From Candidatus Brevibacterium intestinigallinarum (GTDB lineage Bacteria; Actinomycetota; Actinomycetes; Actinomycetales; Brevibacteriaceae): DNA of 6,144 nucleotides. Where the stretch lies: contig DWZY01000218.1 of the NCBI GenBank assembly GCA_019117325.1, positions 1 to 6,144 of the forward strand, given 5' to 3'. Below, piece after piece: positions 1 to 5,911 of this stretch (position 1 is its first letter; the number at the start of each line of letters is the position of its first letter). The translations under genes and the position numbers were made by a program. The notes below the pieces were generated by a model that made no database searches, had not been told where the DNA came from, and was given only the letters and a program-made list of their open reading frames with translations.

Positions 1-561
1 CGACGTCGTGCCGGACGTGTACTGGATGCTCAGGGGTGCGGCGGGGTCGGACTCTGCTGCACGCAGATCCTCAGGCGCCGCCCGCAGCGCGTCGAAGCCG
101 TCCTCTCCCCCGCTGCGGATGACCGCGACCCAGTCGAGCTCGGGGCCCGCGGCGCGCACGAGCGGGGCGAAGTCCGGCTGCGTGACAGCGGCCCGTGCCC
201 CGCAGTTGCCGATGAAGTAGGTGAGCTCGTCCTCCGACGACCGGGAGTTCGTCGTGACGGCGACGGCACCGATCGCCGCGCACGCGAACCACGTGACGAG
301 GAACTCCGGACGGTTCTCCATGTGGATGACGATGCGGTCACCGGGTGCGATCCCGCGGGCCTGCAGGCCCGCTCCCACCGCTTCGCACTCGCGCACGAAC
401 TGGGCGTAGGTCCACGACTGCCGCTGAGCGTCGAACGGCTCCCAGGTCATCAGCAGCGCGTCCGGGTGCTGGGCCGCCCGCCCCACCAGCAGCGACCACA
501 CGCTCATGCCCGTGAACGGGTGGATGTCCGGCAGCTGCAGATCTGTGCTCGTGGATGTCAC
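1..561 (-). CDS. Acyl-CoA ligase (AMP-binding enzyme), N-terminal part
   Basis: This is the first 187 codons of an ANL-superfamily (AMP-forming) acyl-CoA synthetase; the rest lies beyond the left edge. The family activates a carboxylic acid with ATP to an acyl-adenylate and transfers it to coenzyme A. Seen here: the opening region with a W-T-Y element (residues 50-52), a GDRIVIHMENRPEF segment typical of the N-terminal subdomain, and, at the cut end, YTSGTTS (residues 181-187). That last segment starts the phosphate-binding A3 motif (YTSGTTGxPKG-type). The GTG start at 561 is chosen because GAGGAG sits five bases upstream; an in-frame ATG at 582 lacks such a site. The overall style recalls crotonobetaine/carnitine-CoA or medium/long-chain ligases, but the substrate cannot be told from this fragment. 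The gene is divergent from the regulator at 767, so that regulator could also control it. Confidence 0.93.
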   Translation of the reverse strand, partial: MTSTSTDLQLPDIHPFTGMSVWSLLVGRAAQHPDALLMTWEPFDAQRQSWTYAQFVRECEAVGAGLQARGIAPGDRIVIHMENRPEFLVTWFACAAIGAVAVTTNSRSSEDELTYFIGNCGARAAVTQPDFAPLVRAAGPELDWVAVIRSGGEDGFDALRAAPEDLRAAESDPAAPLSIQYTSGTTS

Positions 562-566
562 GGTCG

Positions 567-572
567 CTCCTC
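567..572 (-). promoter_or_regulatory. Ribosome binding site deciding the ligase start
   Basis: GAGGAG on the minus strand lies five bases before the GTG at 561. It favours that GTG over the in-frame ATG at 582, which has no purine-rich site before it and would place this sequence inside the reading frame. Confidence 0.7.
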
Positions 573-755
573 GTGTCTTCATCGACGCTGGTGATCCGGA
601 ATCTACCTCCGTGCCCTACGCACATGCGGCGAACGCCGGAGGGCGAGACGCGCGTCACCCTCGACACTCCACGTCCACCACAACGAGGGCACAGCCTCGC
701 AAGACACGCCGTCTCGCGCACCGCGCGGGCTGCACGCCCGCCCACCACCGCGCGC

Positions 756-765
756 ACACTGGTGT
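756..765. promoter_or_regulatory. Palindrome abutting the regulator start
   Basis: ACAC-TG-GTGT is a perfect palindrome apart from its two central bases. It ends one base before the regulator's ATG, and no Shine-Dalgarno site is visible there. Its position would suit an autoregulatory operator, or part of a -10 region for a leaderless transcript. Both ideas are inference. The palindrome is short and could be chance. Confidence 0.3.
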
Positions 766-766
766 C

Positions 767-1480
767 ATGCCGCGTCGCGTCGAGGACTACAGGGGGCTCA
801 CTCAGGTGAGCCGCCTCCGCCTGCTGCGCGCCGTGCAGCGCGAGCCCGGCCGACTGCTGCAGGACCTGGCTGTCGAGGCCGGCGTCCACATCAACACCGC
901 ACGCGACCACCTGCGCGTCCTCGAGGAGGAAGGCCTCATCGTGAGCGTCCCCGTGGACACCGGACGCCGAGGCCGCCCACCCCTGGGCTACTCCCCCGTC
1001 CGCAGCGCTGAGACCAGTCCGCAGGCCCAGCGGCGCGCGCAGGAGGCGCGCACGCGCGGTCAACGGCTGCGCGCGATCGCCCCGGACCTCGATCCGACGG
1101 ACGACCTGGGCGAGGACGCCACCCACCAGCTGGACGCCCTGTACGAGCACCTCGACGATGCCGGGCTGCAGCCGGAGGTCGACGAGGACCGCCTCACCGT
1201 GGGCCTGCTGCCGTGCCTCTACCGGGACCTCATCGACGAGGACCAGCCGCTGGTCTGCACCGTCCACGCGAAGCTCGTCCGCCACCAGCTCGAACAGGTG
1301 CCCGGCCCGCTCGAGCTCAAGCGCATGCACCCGTTCGTCGAGCAGGACCGCTGCCTGCTGGTCCTCGCCCTGGCCGGCCAGGCGCCGCGCGTTCGTCGCA
1401 CCGGCGGCATCAGCGGCGACCAGGACGAGTCGGTGCTGGAGAAGCACGCCGTGACGGCGATGCGCGCCCACGACGGCTGA
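767..1480 (+). CDS. Winged-helix transcriptional regulator with candidate Fe-S cysteines
   Basis: A 237-residue cytoplasmic DNA-binding protein. Residues about 15-60 form an ArsR/DeoR-like helix-turn-helix (the LLQDLAVEAGVHINTARDHL stretch, then VLEEEGLI). A basic wing follows near 66-75 (GRRGRPPLGY). A charged linker (about 85-140) leads to a C-terminal domain with C150, C164 and C196, plus H167 and a HPF turn at 188-190. The pattern C-x13-C-x2-H, then C about 30 residues later, resembles SufR-like regulators that bind an Fe-S cluster; cluster binding here is inferred. The gene converges on hmp with 95 bases between stop codons, which suggests control of NO detoxification. Suf control or control of the divergent ligase are alternatives. 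The ATG at 767 is chosen because homologous-looking sequence begins there; the longer frame upstream would overlap the ligase gene. No Shine-Dalgarno site is visible. Confidence 0.88.
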   Translation: MPRRVEDYRGLTQVSRLRLLRAVQREPGRLLQDLAVEAGVHINTARDHLRVLEEEGLIVSVPVDTGRRGRPPLGYSPVRSAETSPQAQRRAQEARTRGQRLRAIAPDLDPTDDLGEDATHQLDALYEHLDDAGLQPEVDEDRLTVGLLPCLYRDLIDEDQPLVCTVHAKLVRHQLEQVPGPLELKRMHPFVEQDRCLLVLALAGQAPRVRRTGGISGDQDESVLEKHAVTAMRAHDG

Positions 1481-1497
1481 CCTCCCGCACCAGCCAG

Positions 1498-1538
1498 ACG
1501 GGGCCGGCCCCGGTGTCTCCACCGCGGCCCGGCCCCGT
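1498..1538. terminator. Convergent hairpin terminator, regulator / hmp
   Basis: A perfect 10-base-pair stem, ACGGGGCCGG (1498-1507) with CCGGCCCCGT (1529-1538), encloses a nested stem CGGTG/CACCG (1511-1515 / 1520-1524) with a TCTC loop. It sits between the two convergent stop codons, where a bidirectional terminator is expected. Neither side has a good T-run, so it may act as a weak intrinsic terminator or mainly protect the 3' ends. Confidence 0.6.
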
Positions 1539-1575
1539 TCACTTCTCCGGTTCAGCTCACCAGGAGGCTCTTCGC

Positions 1576-2787
1576 TCAGCCCTCCGGGTTCTGCGCCCAC
1601 AGGTCGGGGCCGAAGACCTCGTAGTGGATACTCTCGCTGGGCACGCCCTGGCCGATGAGCGTGCGGCGGGCGATCTGCATGAAGGGCAGCGGCCCGCACA
1701 TGAACACCTGCGCGGACTCCGGCAGCTCGACGTCCGTCAGGTCCATGAAGCCGGGCCGGGCCGGGTGCAGCGTGGGCGCGGACTCCGCGCCCTCCTCGTA
1801 CCAGTTCTGGGCACGCGCGTCGGACATCGCGAGCACCTGCCGGCGCAGCCCGTCGTACAGGGCGTGGGTGCCGTGCGACTTGTCCGCGTGGAACAGGCGG
1901 ACCGTGCGATCGGGCTGCCGGCGGGACAGGTCCTCCATGATCGCGGCGACCGGGGTGATGCCGATGCCCGCGGACACGAGGACGATCGGCGCGTCCGACT
2001 CGTCCAGCACCACATCGCCCGCCGGCTGCGACACGTCGAGGATCGTGCCGGGCTTGGCGTTCTCGTGCAGCCAGCCGGAGACCTGGCCGTCGGGGGCGCC
2101 GTTCACGCCGCGGACCCGCTTGATCGTCACCCGCAGGGAGTCACCGCGAGGCCCCGAGGAGATCGTGTACTGACGGGGCTGCCGCGTCCCGCCGGGAACG
2201 TCGACGGCGATCGCGACGTACTGGCCGGTCCGGTGGCTGGGGATCTGCCCGGAGACGGGAGCCAGCAGCAGCGAGAACACCTCATCGGACTCCTCGAACC
2301 GCTCGACGACGCGGTACTGGCGCCACGGCTGCTCCGGATCCGTGCCCGCCTGCGCGTACAGCTTGGCCTCCTCCGCGATGAGGGCGGTCGCGAACAGCCA
2401 GTAGACCTCGTCCCAGGCCGCTGCGACCTCGGGGGTCACCGCATCGCCCAGCACCTTGCCGACCGCGCCCAGGAGGTACCGGCCCACGATCGTGTAGTCG
2501 CGCGCCTGGATGCCCAGGGACACGTGCTTGTGCGCGATCCGCTGCATGACCGGGGTGAAGTCCGGCGCGTCCGGATCCAACAGCTGCACCGCGAAGGCGA
2601 CGACCGAGGCCGCGAGCGCCTTGGGCTGCTCACCCACCGCCTGATTCGCCACGTTGAAGACGTTCAGGAGCTCCGGGTGCGCCTCGAACATGTCGGGGTA
2701 GAAGACCTTCGTGATCTCCTCCGCGTGTTCGGCGACAACGCCGGCGGTCGCGGCGACGACAGCGGCGGAATCGGGTGACAGCTGCAT
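1576..2787 (-). CDS. hmp: Flavohaemoglobin, nitric oxide dioxygenase
   Basis: A 403-residue cytoplasmic flavohaemoglobin; E. coli Hmp has 396. The family converts NO and O2 to nitrate with NAD(P)H through FAD and haem. The globin domain (1-146) keeps the expected residues: Y30 (B10), F44 (CD1), Q54 (E7-region), proximal H88 preceded by K87, Y98, and E140. The FAD-binding domain (about 155-265) has R205-Q-Y-T, the RxYS-type motif with Thr for Ser. The NAD-binding domain has GIGITP (274-279), C364-G-P, and the terminal FGP at 392-394. The ATG at 2787 is chosen because GAGAGGA lies eight bases upstream and the globin fold begins at once. The frame stays open to 2949, but that 54-codon extension is Arg/Gly-rich and unlike the family. 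No key residue is missing. The gene converges on the Cys-bearing regulator and diverges from csp. Confidence 0.97.
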   Translation of the reverse strand: MQLSPDSAAVVAATAGVVAEHAEEITKVFYPDMFEAHPELLNVFNVANQAVGEQPKALAASVVAFAVQLLDPDAPDFTPVMQRIAHKHVSLGIQARDYTIVGRYLLGAVGKVLGDAVTPEVAAAWDEVYWLFATALIAEEAKLYAQAGTDPEQPWRQYRVVERFEESDEVFSLLLAPVSGQIPSHRTGQYVAIAVDVPGGTRQPRQYTISSGPRGDSLRVTIKRVRGVNGAPDGQVSGWLHENAKPGTILDVSQPAGDVVLDESDAPIVLVSAGIGITPVAAIMEDLSRRQPDRTVRLFHADKSHGTHALYDGLRRQVLAMSDARAQNWYEEGAESAPTLHPARPGFMDLTDVELPESAQVFMCGPLPFMQIARRTLIGQGVPSESIHYEVFGPDLWAQNPEG

Positions 2788-2795
2788 GGCGTGGA

Positions 2796-2802
2796 TCCTC
2801 TC
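2796..2802 (-). promoter_or_regulatory. Ribosome binding site of hmp
   Basis: GAGAGGA on the minus strand is eight bases before the ATG at 2787. It rules in this start against the longer open frame that extends upstream to 2949. Confidence 0.7.
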
Positions 2803-2918
2803 GGTGAGCTGCGGATGCTTCGTGCCTCCAGCATCTCCAGGACGTGTCCGCCCCGCTCGCCGTTCGACCGTGTTTATTCGTCGCTCACCGGTGCAGCCGC
2901 CAGACCCTGCGCGCAGAA

Positions 2919-2962
2919 GTGTGGAGAACCGCACCCCACACGCCGCCACACCGTGTTACGGT
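2919..2962. promoter_or_regulatory. Candidate operator cluster upstream of hmp
   Basis: GTGTGG (2919-2924) is an exact inverted repeat of CCACAC (2936-2941), with 11 bases between. A second CCACAC (2946-2951) follows the first with a 10-base period, one helical turn. Directly overlapping it is a 13-base palindrome, ACCGT-GTT-ACGGT (2950-2962). The cluster lies 130-175 bases upstream of the hmp start codon. The arrangement looks like cooperative binding sites for a regulator. Which protein binds is unknown; the Cys-bearing regulator at 767 is the nearest candidate. Confidence 0.4.
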
Positions 2963-3258
2963 TGAGTCAGTCAGCACGCAGGTCCGCCGCGCACCACGCG
3001 ATCGGAACCGCGCTGATCAGCTCGTCGGGGATCCACTCCGGTCGACAAGTCCATCAGTACCCGGAGACCATTCGACACAGCCGCACAGGCCCGACGAAAC
3101 GATTCTTGATCATCTCCTTCGCTTCACCCCCACAGACGCAGTCCGCCACAGCGCGCATCGTTGCGCGTCATACCGTGCGGTCGCTGCGACTCCCCCGATT
3201 CTCCCGGCACACCCCGCCGGGCGTCCCGCGCGTCTGCTGACGCGCACTCCCATGAACT

Positions 3259-3279
3259 CCGGACCGGCACTCGGTTCGG
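3259..3279 (+). promoter_or_regulatory. Hairpin in the presumed csp leader
   Basis: CCGGACCG (3259-3266) can pair with CGGTTCGG (3272-3279) around a five-base loop. This gives eight pairs with one G-U wobble in RNA, 48 bases before the csp ATG. No T-run follows, so it is not an obvious terminator. A structured leader affecting csp translation or mRNA stability is possible, by analogy with thermosensitive csp leaders in other bacteria, but only if transcription starts upstream of it. Confidence 0.3.
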
Positions 3280-3313
3280 GCAACACGGTCACTCAGGTGG
3301 GTGGCCCGTACAC

Positions 3314-3319
3314 AAAGGA
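3314..3319 (+). promoter_or_regulatory. Ribosome binding site of csp
   Basis: AAAGGA lies eight bases before the ATG at 3328. It supports that start over an in-frame GTG at 3301, which would add nine residues foreign to the cold-shock fold. Confidence 0.75.
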
Positions 3320-3327
3320 TAAGCAGT

Positions 3328-3531
3328 ATGGCTACAGGTACCGTCAAGTGGTTCAACGCTGAAAAGGGCTTCGGCTTCATCGAGCCCAGCGATGGATCGG
3401 CTGACGTCTTCACCCACTTCAGCGCTATCGAGGGCTCGGGCTACCGCAGCCTGGAAGAGGGCCAGTCGGTGGACTTCGAGGCGGAGTCCAGCCCGAAGGG
3501 CATGCAGGCGACGAGCGTTCGCGTTCTCTGA
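3328..3531 (+). CDS. cspA: CspA-family cold-shock protein
   Basis: A 67-residue single cold-shock domain, the normal length for the family. These small OB-fold proteins bind single-stranded RNA and DNA in the cytoplasm and act as RNA chaperones. Visible are the opening GTVKWFN, RNP1 as KGFGFI (residues 13-18), RNP2 as DVFTHFSAI (26-34), and a C-terminal ATSVRVL ending the last strand. RNP2 has Thr where many family members have Val or Ala; the aromatic and His positions are kept. The ATG follows AAAGGA at good spacing. The gene is probably monocistronic: it sits after a long intergenic region and is closed by a strong hairpin ten bases past its stop. Whether it is cold-inducible or constitutive cannot be read from the protein. 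Confidence 0.97.
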   Translation: MATGTVKWFNAEKGFGFIEPSDGSADVFTHFSAIEGSGYRSLEEGQSVDFEAESSPKGMQATSVRVL

Positions 3532-3540
3532 TCTCCTGTT

Positions 3541-3579
3541 GAAAGGGGGTCGACGGTCAATGACGGTCGACCCCCTTTC
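3541..3579 (+). terminator. Strong csp terminator
   Basis: A perfect 14-base-pair stem, GAAAGGGGGTCGAC (3541-3554) with GTCGACCCCCTTTC (3566-3579). The 11-base loop itself contains GTCA-A-TGAC, so pairing can nearly continue to the tip. It begins nine bases after the csp stop codon and is followed by GCGCTTTCC, a short pyrimidine-rich tail. It should separate csp from the desaturase gene. Confidence 0.88.
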
Positions 3580-3670
3580 GCGCTTTCCCCACCCCACATC
3601 GAGCATGAGCCTCGAACCTGGTCTCCCGGGTGCCGATGGTGATGCCACTGACGAGAGGCGGCAGTGAAGG

Positions 3671-4810
3671 ATGCCCTCATCAGCTCCTGCGACTCCTGAC
3701 CTTCCAACCACCGCCCACCCTGCCGTGACGACGTCGGCCACGCTCGAATCAGGCCGTGTGAGCACACGACCGTTCCCCACACTGGCGAAGTCGTTCCTGG
3801 AGGTCTCGCACACCGTCCGCGGTGAGGGTCTCCTGGCGCGCACCCCGTGGTTCTACAGCTTCGTCGCAACTGGACTCATCCTGGGCTTCATCGCCTGTGG
3901 AGTGGGTTTCGCGCTCCTGCGCGACAGCTGGTTCCAGCTCCTCATCGCTGCGGCACTGGGCGTCCTCTTCACGCAGGTCGCGTTCCTTGCACACGAATCA
4001 GCGCATCGCACGATCCTGTCGACGGGGCCCGCGAACGACCGCCTCTCACAGGTCCTGGGCGGTGTGGTCGGCATGAGCTACTCGTGGTGGGACTCGAAGC
4101 ATTCCCGTCACCACGCGAATCCGAACAAGGTGGAGAAGGATCCGGATATCGCCCCGGGTGTTCTGTCGTTCGTCGCGGATGATGCCGCCAAGACGACCGG
4201 TTTTCTACGTCGCTTCCAGTCCTACCAGGGCTGGCTGTTCTTCCCGCTCCTCACCCTCGAGGGCCTCAACCTGCACATTCAGGGATTCGTCCACCTGTTC
4301 TCTCGCAGGAAGGTCAGGGGCCGTTGGCTGGAACTCGCGATGCTGTGCACTCGTTTCCCCGTCTATCTCTTCGTCCTGTTCTACTTCCTCCCGGCGGGGC
4401 TCGCGTTCGCGTTCCTGGGCGTGCAGCTGGCGGTGTTCGGCGTGTACATGGGCGCGTCCTTCGCTCCTAACCACAAGGGCATGCCGCTCATCGACCGCAG
4501 TACCAGAATGGACTTCTTCTCGAAGCAGGTCCGAACTTCGCGCAACATCCGTGGCGGATGGTGGGCAACGTGGCTCATGGGCGGTCTGAACTATCAGATC
4601 GAACACCACCTGTTCCCCAGCATGCCGCGCCCGCATCTCGCGAGAGCCCGCCAGATCGTTCTGGAGAAGTGCCGCGAACTGGACGTCCCCTACACGGAGA
4701 CGAGTCTGCTGCAGTCGTATGCCATCGTCATCGGCTACCTCAACCGGGTTGGTCTGGCCGCCCGAGACCCCTTCGACTGCCCGATCGTCGCGGAGCTCCG
4801 CCGAGGCTGA
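3671..4810 (+). CDS. Membrane fatty acid desaturase
   Basis: A 379-residue integral membrane di-iron desaturase, which inserts a double bond in an acyl chain using O2 and electrons from a reductase/ferredoxin-type partner not seen in this window. The three histidine boxes are intact: H108-ESA-H112, H144-SR-HH148 and Q309-IE-HH313, plus N267-H268. Hydrophobic segments lie near 61-83, 87-107, 188-208 and 229-265. A Gln-first third box is typical of front-end (delta-5/6-like, linoleoyl-CoA desaturase) enzymes, but regiochemistry is not proven. No cytochrome b5 HPGG motif is present. The first 35 residues are Ser/Thr/Ala/Pro-rich and probably disordered. The ATG at 3671 follows GAGAGG by 12 bases, which is loose; a GTG at codon 30 is an alternative start. 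The gene lies 139 bases after csp, past a terminator, so it needs its own promoter. The following gene is 15 bases away and likely co-transcribed. Confidence 0.95.
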   Translation: MPSSAPATPDLPTTAHPAVTTSATLESGRVSTRPFPTLAKSFLEVSHTVRGEGLLARTPWFYSFVATGLILGFIACGVGFALLRDSWFQLLIAAALGVLFTQVAFLAHESAHRTILSTGPANDRLSQVLGGVVGMSYSWWDSKHSRHHANPNKVEKDPDIAPGVLSFVADDAAKTTGFLRRFQSYQGWLFFPLLTLEGLNLHIQGFVHLFSRRKVRGRWLELAMLCTRFPVYLFVLFYFLPAGLAFAFLGVQLAVFGVYMGASFAPNHKGMPLIDRSTRMDFFSKQVRTSRNIRGGWWATWLMGGLNYQIEHHLFPSMPRPHLARARQIVLEKCRELDVPYTETSLLQSYAIVIGYLNRVGLAARDPFDCPIVAELRRG

Positions 4811-4825
4811 CCTCTCCTCGTCGCC

Positions 4826-5911
4826 ATGAGTCCTCACGATCAGCACCCCTCAGCGAACACTGGAACGGCCCCTCAAACCGGTCCGGCGCCGTCGTCCGCG
4901 CCGAGGCCCCCGGCCCCTCGCGCCGGCTGGATGGACATGCTGCGCGGACTCGCCGTCCTCCTGGTCGCGATCTTCCACATCCAGTACCCGCTCATGGAGC
5001 GAGTCCCCGGCACCCCGGACATCATCCTGCGCATCGGAGAGGCCCTGCAGCCATTCCGAATGCCACTCCTCTTCTTCCTCTCCGGCCTCTTGCTGCCCCG
5101 GTCGCTCACGAAGCCGCCGCGCGCCTACATCACGGGGAAGCTCCGCGGGATCGCCTGGCCGTTCGCACTGTGGACCGTCATCGTGGCGATCACGTTCGAA
5201 GCACTCTGGCGCGACGAGGATCGCTGGTGGCTGCTCACGGACGCCACCGCCATGCTGACCGGCTGGCAGCACCTGTGGTTCCTGTCCGTCCTCCTCGTCT
5301 GCTACGCCGTCGCACCGCTCACCCGACTCATTCCTGCCTGGGTCCTGCCGCTCCCCCTGGCCTTCGCCTCGTCGTTTCTCACCTCTGACGGCACATGGAT
5401 GGAGTACGGGGAGAAGACGCTCTGGTACGCGGCGTTCTTCTTCGCGGGCGCCGCCGTCGCCCCGATCCTGGTCCAATGGCAGCGCCTCTCCCCGGTCGTG
5501 CCCACCGCCATGCTCCTCTTCGGCCTGGCGTGGGGCTTCCTCGCCGTCCAGGATCAGCAGCTGCGCACCACCCTGGGATTCTCGACCTTCATCCTGTCTC
5601 TGGTGGGCGTGCTGGGCCTCACGTGGCTGTCCCCGCGGCTGCCCCGCTCCCGCTTCCTTGAGTGGGTGGGACGCGGCTCGATCGTCGTCTACCTCGTCAA
5701 CCTCACGACGATCACGATCGCTTTCGAGTCGATCGACGCGCTGGGGATCGAGGACCCGTGGGCGATCACGACGATCCTCGTCGTCGCGGGCCTCATCGTC
5801 CCCGTCGCGATGGTGCCGCTGGCCCGCACTCCCCTCTTCGCGTGGACGCCACGTAGCGCTAGCGCCGCAGACCGCCCGGTCGCCGCCGAACCGCCTTCTC
5901 CGCACCGCTGA
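4826..5911 (+). CDS. Acyltransferase-3 family membrane protein
   Basis: A 361-residue polytopic membrane protein of the acyltransferase-3 type, a family that O-acylates envelope sugars, lipids or small molecules. Family marks: WMDMLRGLAVLLVAIFH (35-51), with R40 and the candidate catalytic H51; FRMPLLFFLSGLL (77-89); HLWFLSVLL (149-157); and SIVVYLVN (285-292) near the last helices. Many relatives have His where N292 sits here. About ten hydrophobic segments are visible between 39 and 340. The N-terminal 34 residues are Pro/Ala-rich and the C-terminus is a short polar tail. The ATG at 4826 has no clear ribosome site; with only 15 bases after the desaturase stop, translational coupling is likely. 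A start at M36 is possible but would sit directly against the conserved motif. The target of acylation is unknown. The 3' end overlaps the opposing MFS gene by 53 bases. Confidence 0.92.
   Translation: MSPHDQHPSANTGTAPQTGPAPSSAPRPPAPRAGWMDMLRGLAVLLVAIFHIQYPLMERVPGTPDIILRIGEALQPFRMPLLFFLSGLLLPRSLTKPPRAYITGKLRGIAWPFALWTVIVAITFEALWRDEDRWWLLTDATAMLTGWQHLWFLSVLLVCYAVAPLTRLIPAWVLPLPLAFASSFLTSDGTWMEYGEKTLWYAAFFFAGAAVAPILVQWQRLSPVVPTAMLLFGLAWGFLAVQDQQLRTTLGFSTFILSLVGVLGLTWLSPRLPRSRFLEWVGRGSIVVYLVNLTTITIAFESIDALGIEDPWAITTILVVAGLIVPVAMVPLARTPLFAWTPRSASAADRPVAAEPPSPHR

Larger units (their letters stand above)
562..766. promoter_or_regulatory. Divergent intergenic region, ligase / regulator
   Basis: About 205 bases separate the divergent ligase and regulator genes and must hold at least one promoter for each. 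On the minus strand TAGATT (605 to 600) is a reasonable -10 hexamer for the ligase, without a convincing -35 partner. It is flanked by an inverted repeat CCTCCG (606-611) / CGGAGG (637-642), inside which lies a small palindrome CGCA-CA-TGCG (619-628). Any of these could be a regulator site. No clear sigma-70 type promoter is visible for the plus-strand gene. Confidence 0.35.
2867..3289. repeat. Three dispersed copies of ACCGTGTT
   Basis: The 8-mer ACCGTGTT occurs at 2867-2874 and 2950-2957 on the plus strand and at 3282-3289 on the minus strand. A related palindrome ACCG-TG-CGGT lies at 3172-3181. By eye I found no further exact copy elsewhere in the window. The first two sites lie in the likely hmp control region and the last is 38 bases before the csp start. 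They may be shared regulator half-sites or chance; flanks beyond the 8-mer are not conserved. Confidence 0.35.
2788..3327. other. Long hmp-csp divergent intergenic region
   Basis: These 540 bases lie between the divergent hmp and csp starts. Open frames exist on both strands, but their translations are Arg/Pro/Ser/His-rich, have no recognisable motif and run into the flanking genes, so I call none of them. I see no tRNA or rRNA features. The region must contain both promoters. An AT-rich spot at 2871-2879 gives AATAAACA on the minus strand and could be the hmp -10 area; no good -35 is visible. A csp leader of some length is expected, as csp mRNAs often have long 5' UTRs. Motif repeats and hairpins are listed separately. 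Confidence 0.6.

Noticed and set aside
506..766. N-terminal extension of the regulator to an ATG at 506
   Set aside because: It would overlap the divergent ligase gene, and the added residues are Arg/Thr/His-rich with no resemblance to an HTH regulator.
338..1699. Long minus-strand open frame of 453 codons across the ligase, regulator and hmp ends
   Set aside because: It overlaps three better-supported genes, its translation is Arg/Ala/Val-rich without motifs, and it is the antisense shadow expected in GC-rich DNA.
1213..2778. Long plus-strand open frame of 521 codons antisense to hmp
   Set aside because: The minus strand encodes a complete flavohaemoglobin with all key residues; the plus translation is low-complexity Arg/Gly/Leu/Asp.
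2788..2949. 54-residue N-terminal extension of hmp
   Set aside because: A good ribosome site precedes the ATG at 2787, where the globin domain begins; the extension is not family-like.
2844..3362. Small proteins in the hmp-csp gap
   Set aside because: Several overlapping frames are open on both strands, none with a ribosome site plus plausible composition, and some run into csp out of frame.
4558..5388. 276-codon plus-strand frame across the desaturase-acyltransferase junction
   Set aside because: It overlaps both real genes in another frame and translates to Arg/Pro/His-rich sequence.
4850..5905. 351-codon minus-strand frame antisense to the acyltransferase
   Set aside because: The translation is almost entirely charged Arg/Glu/Asp/Gly, typical of the antisense of a membrane protein gene in GC-rich DNA.
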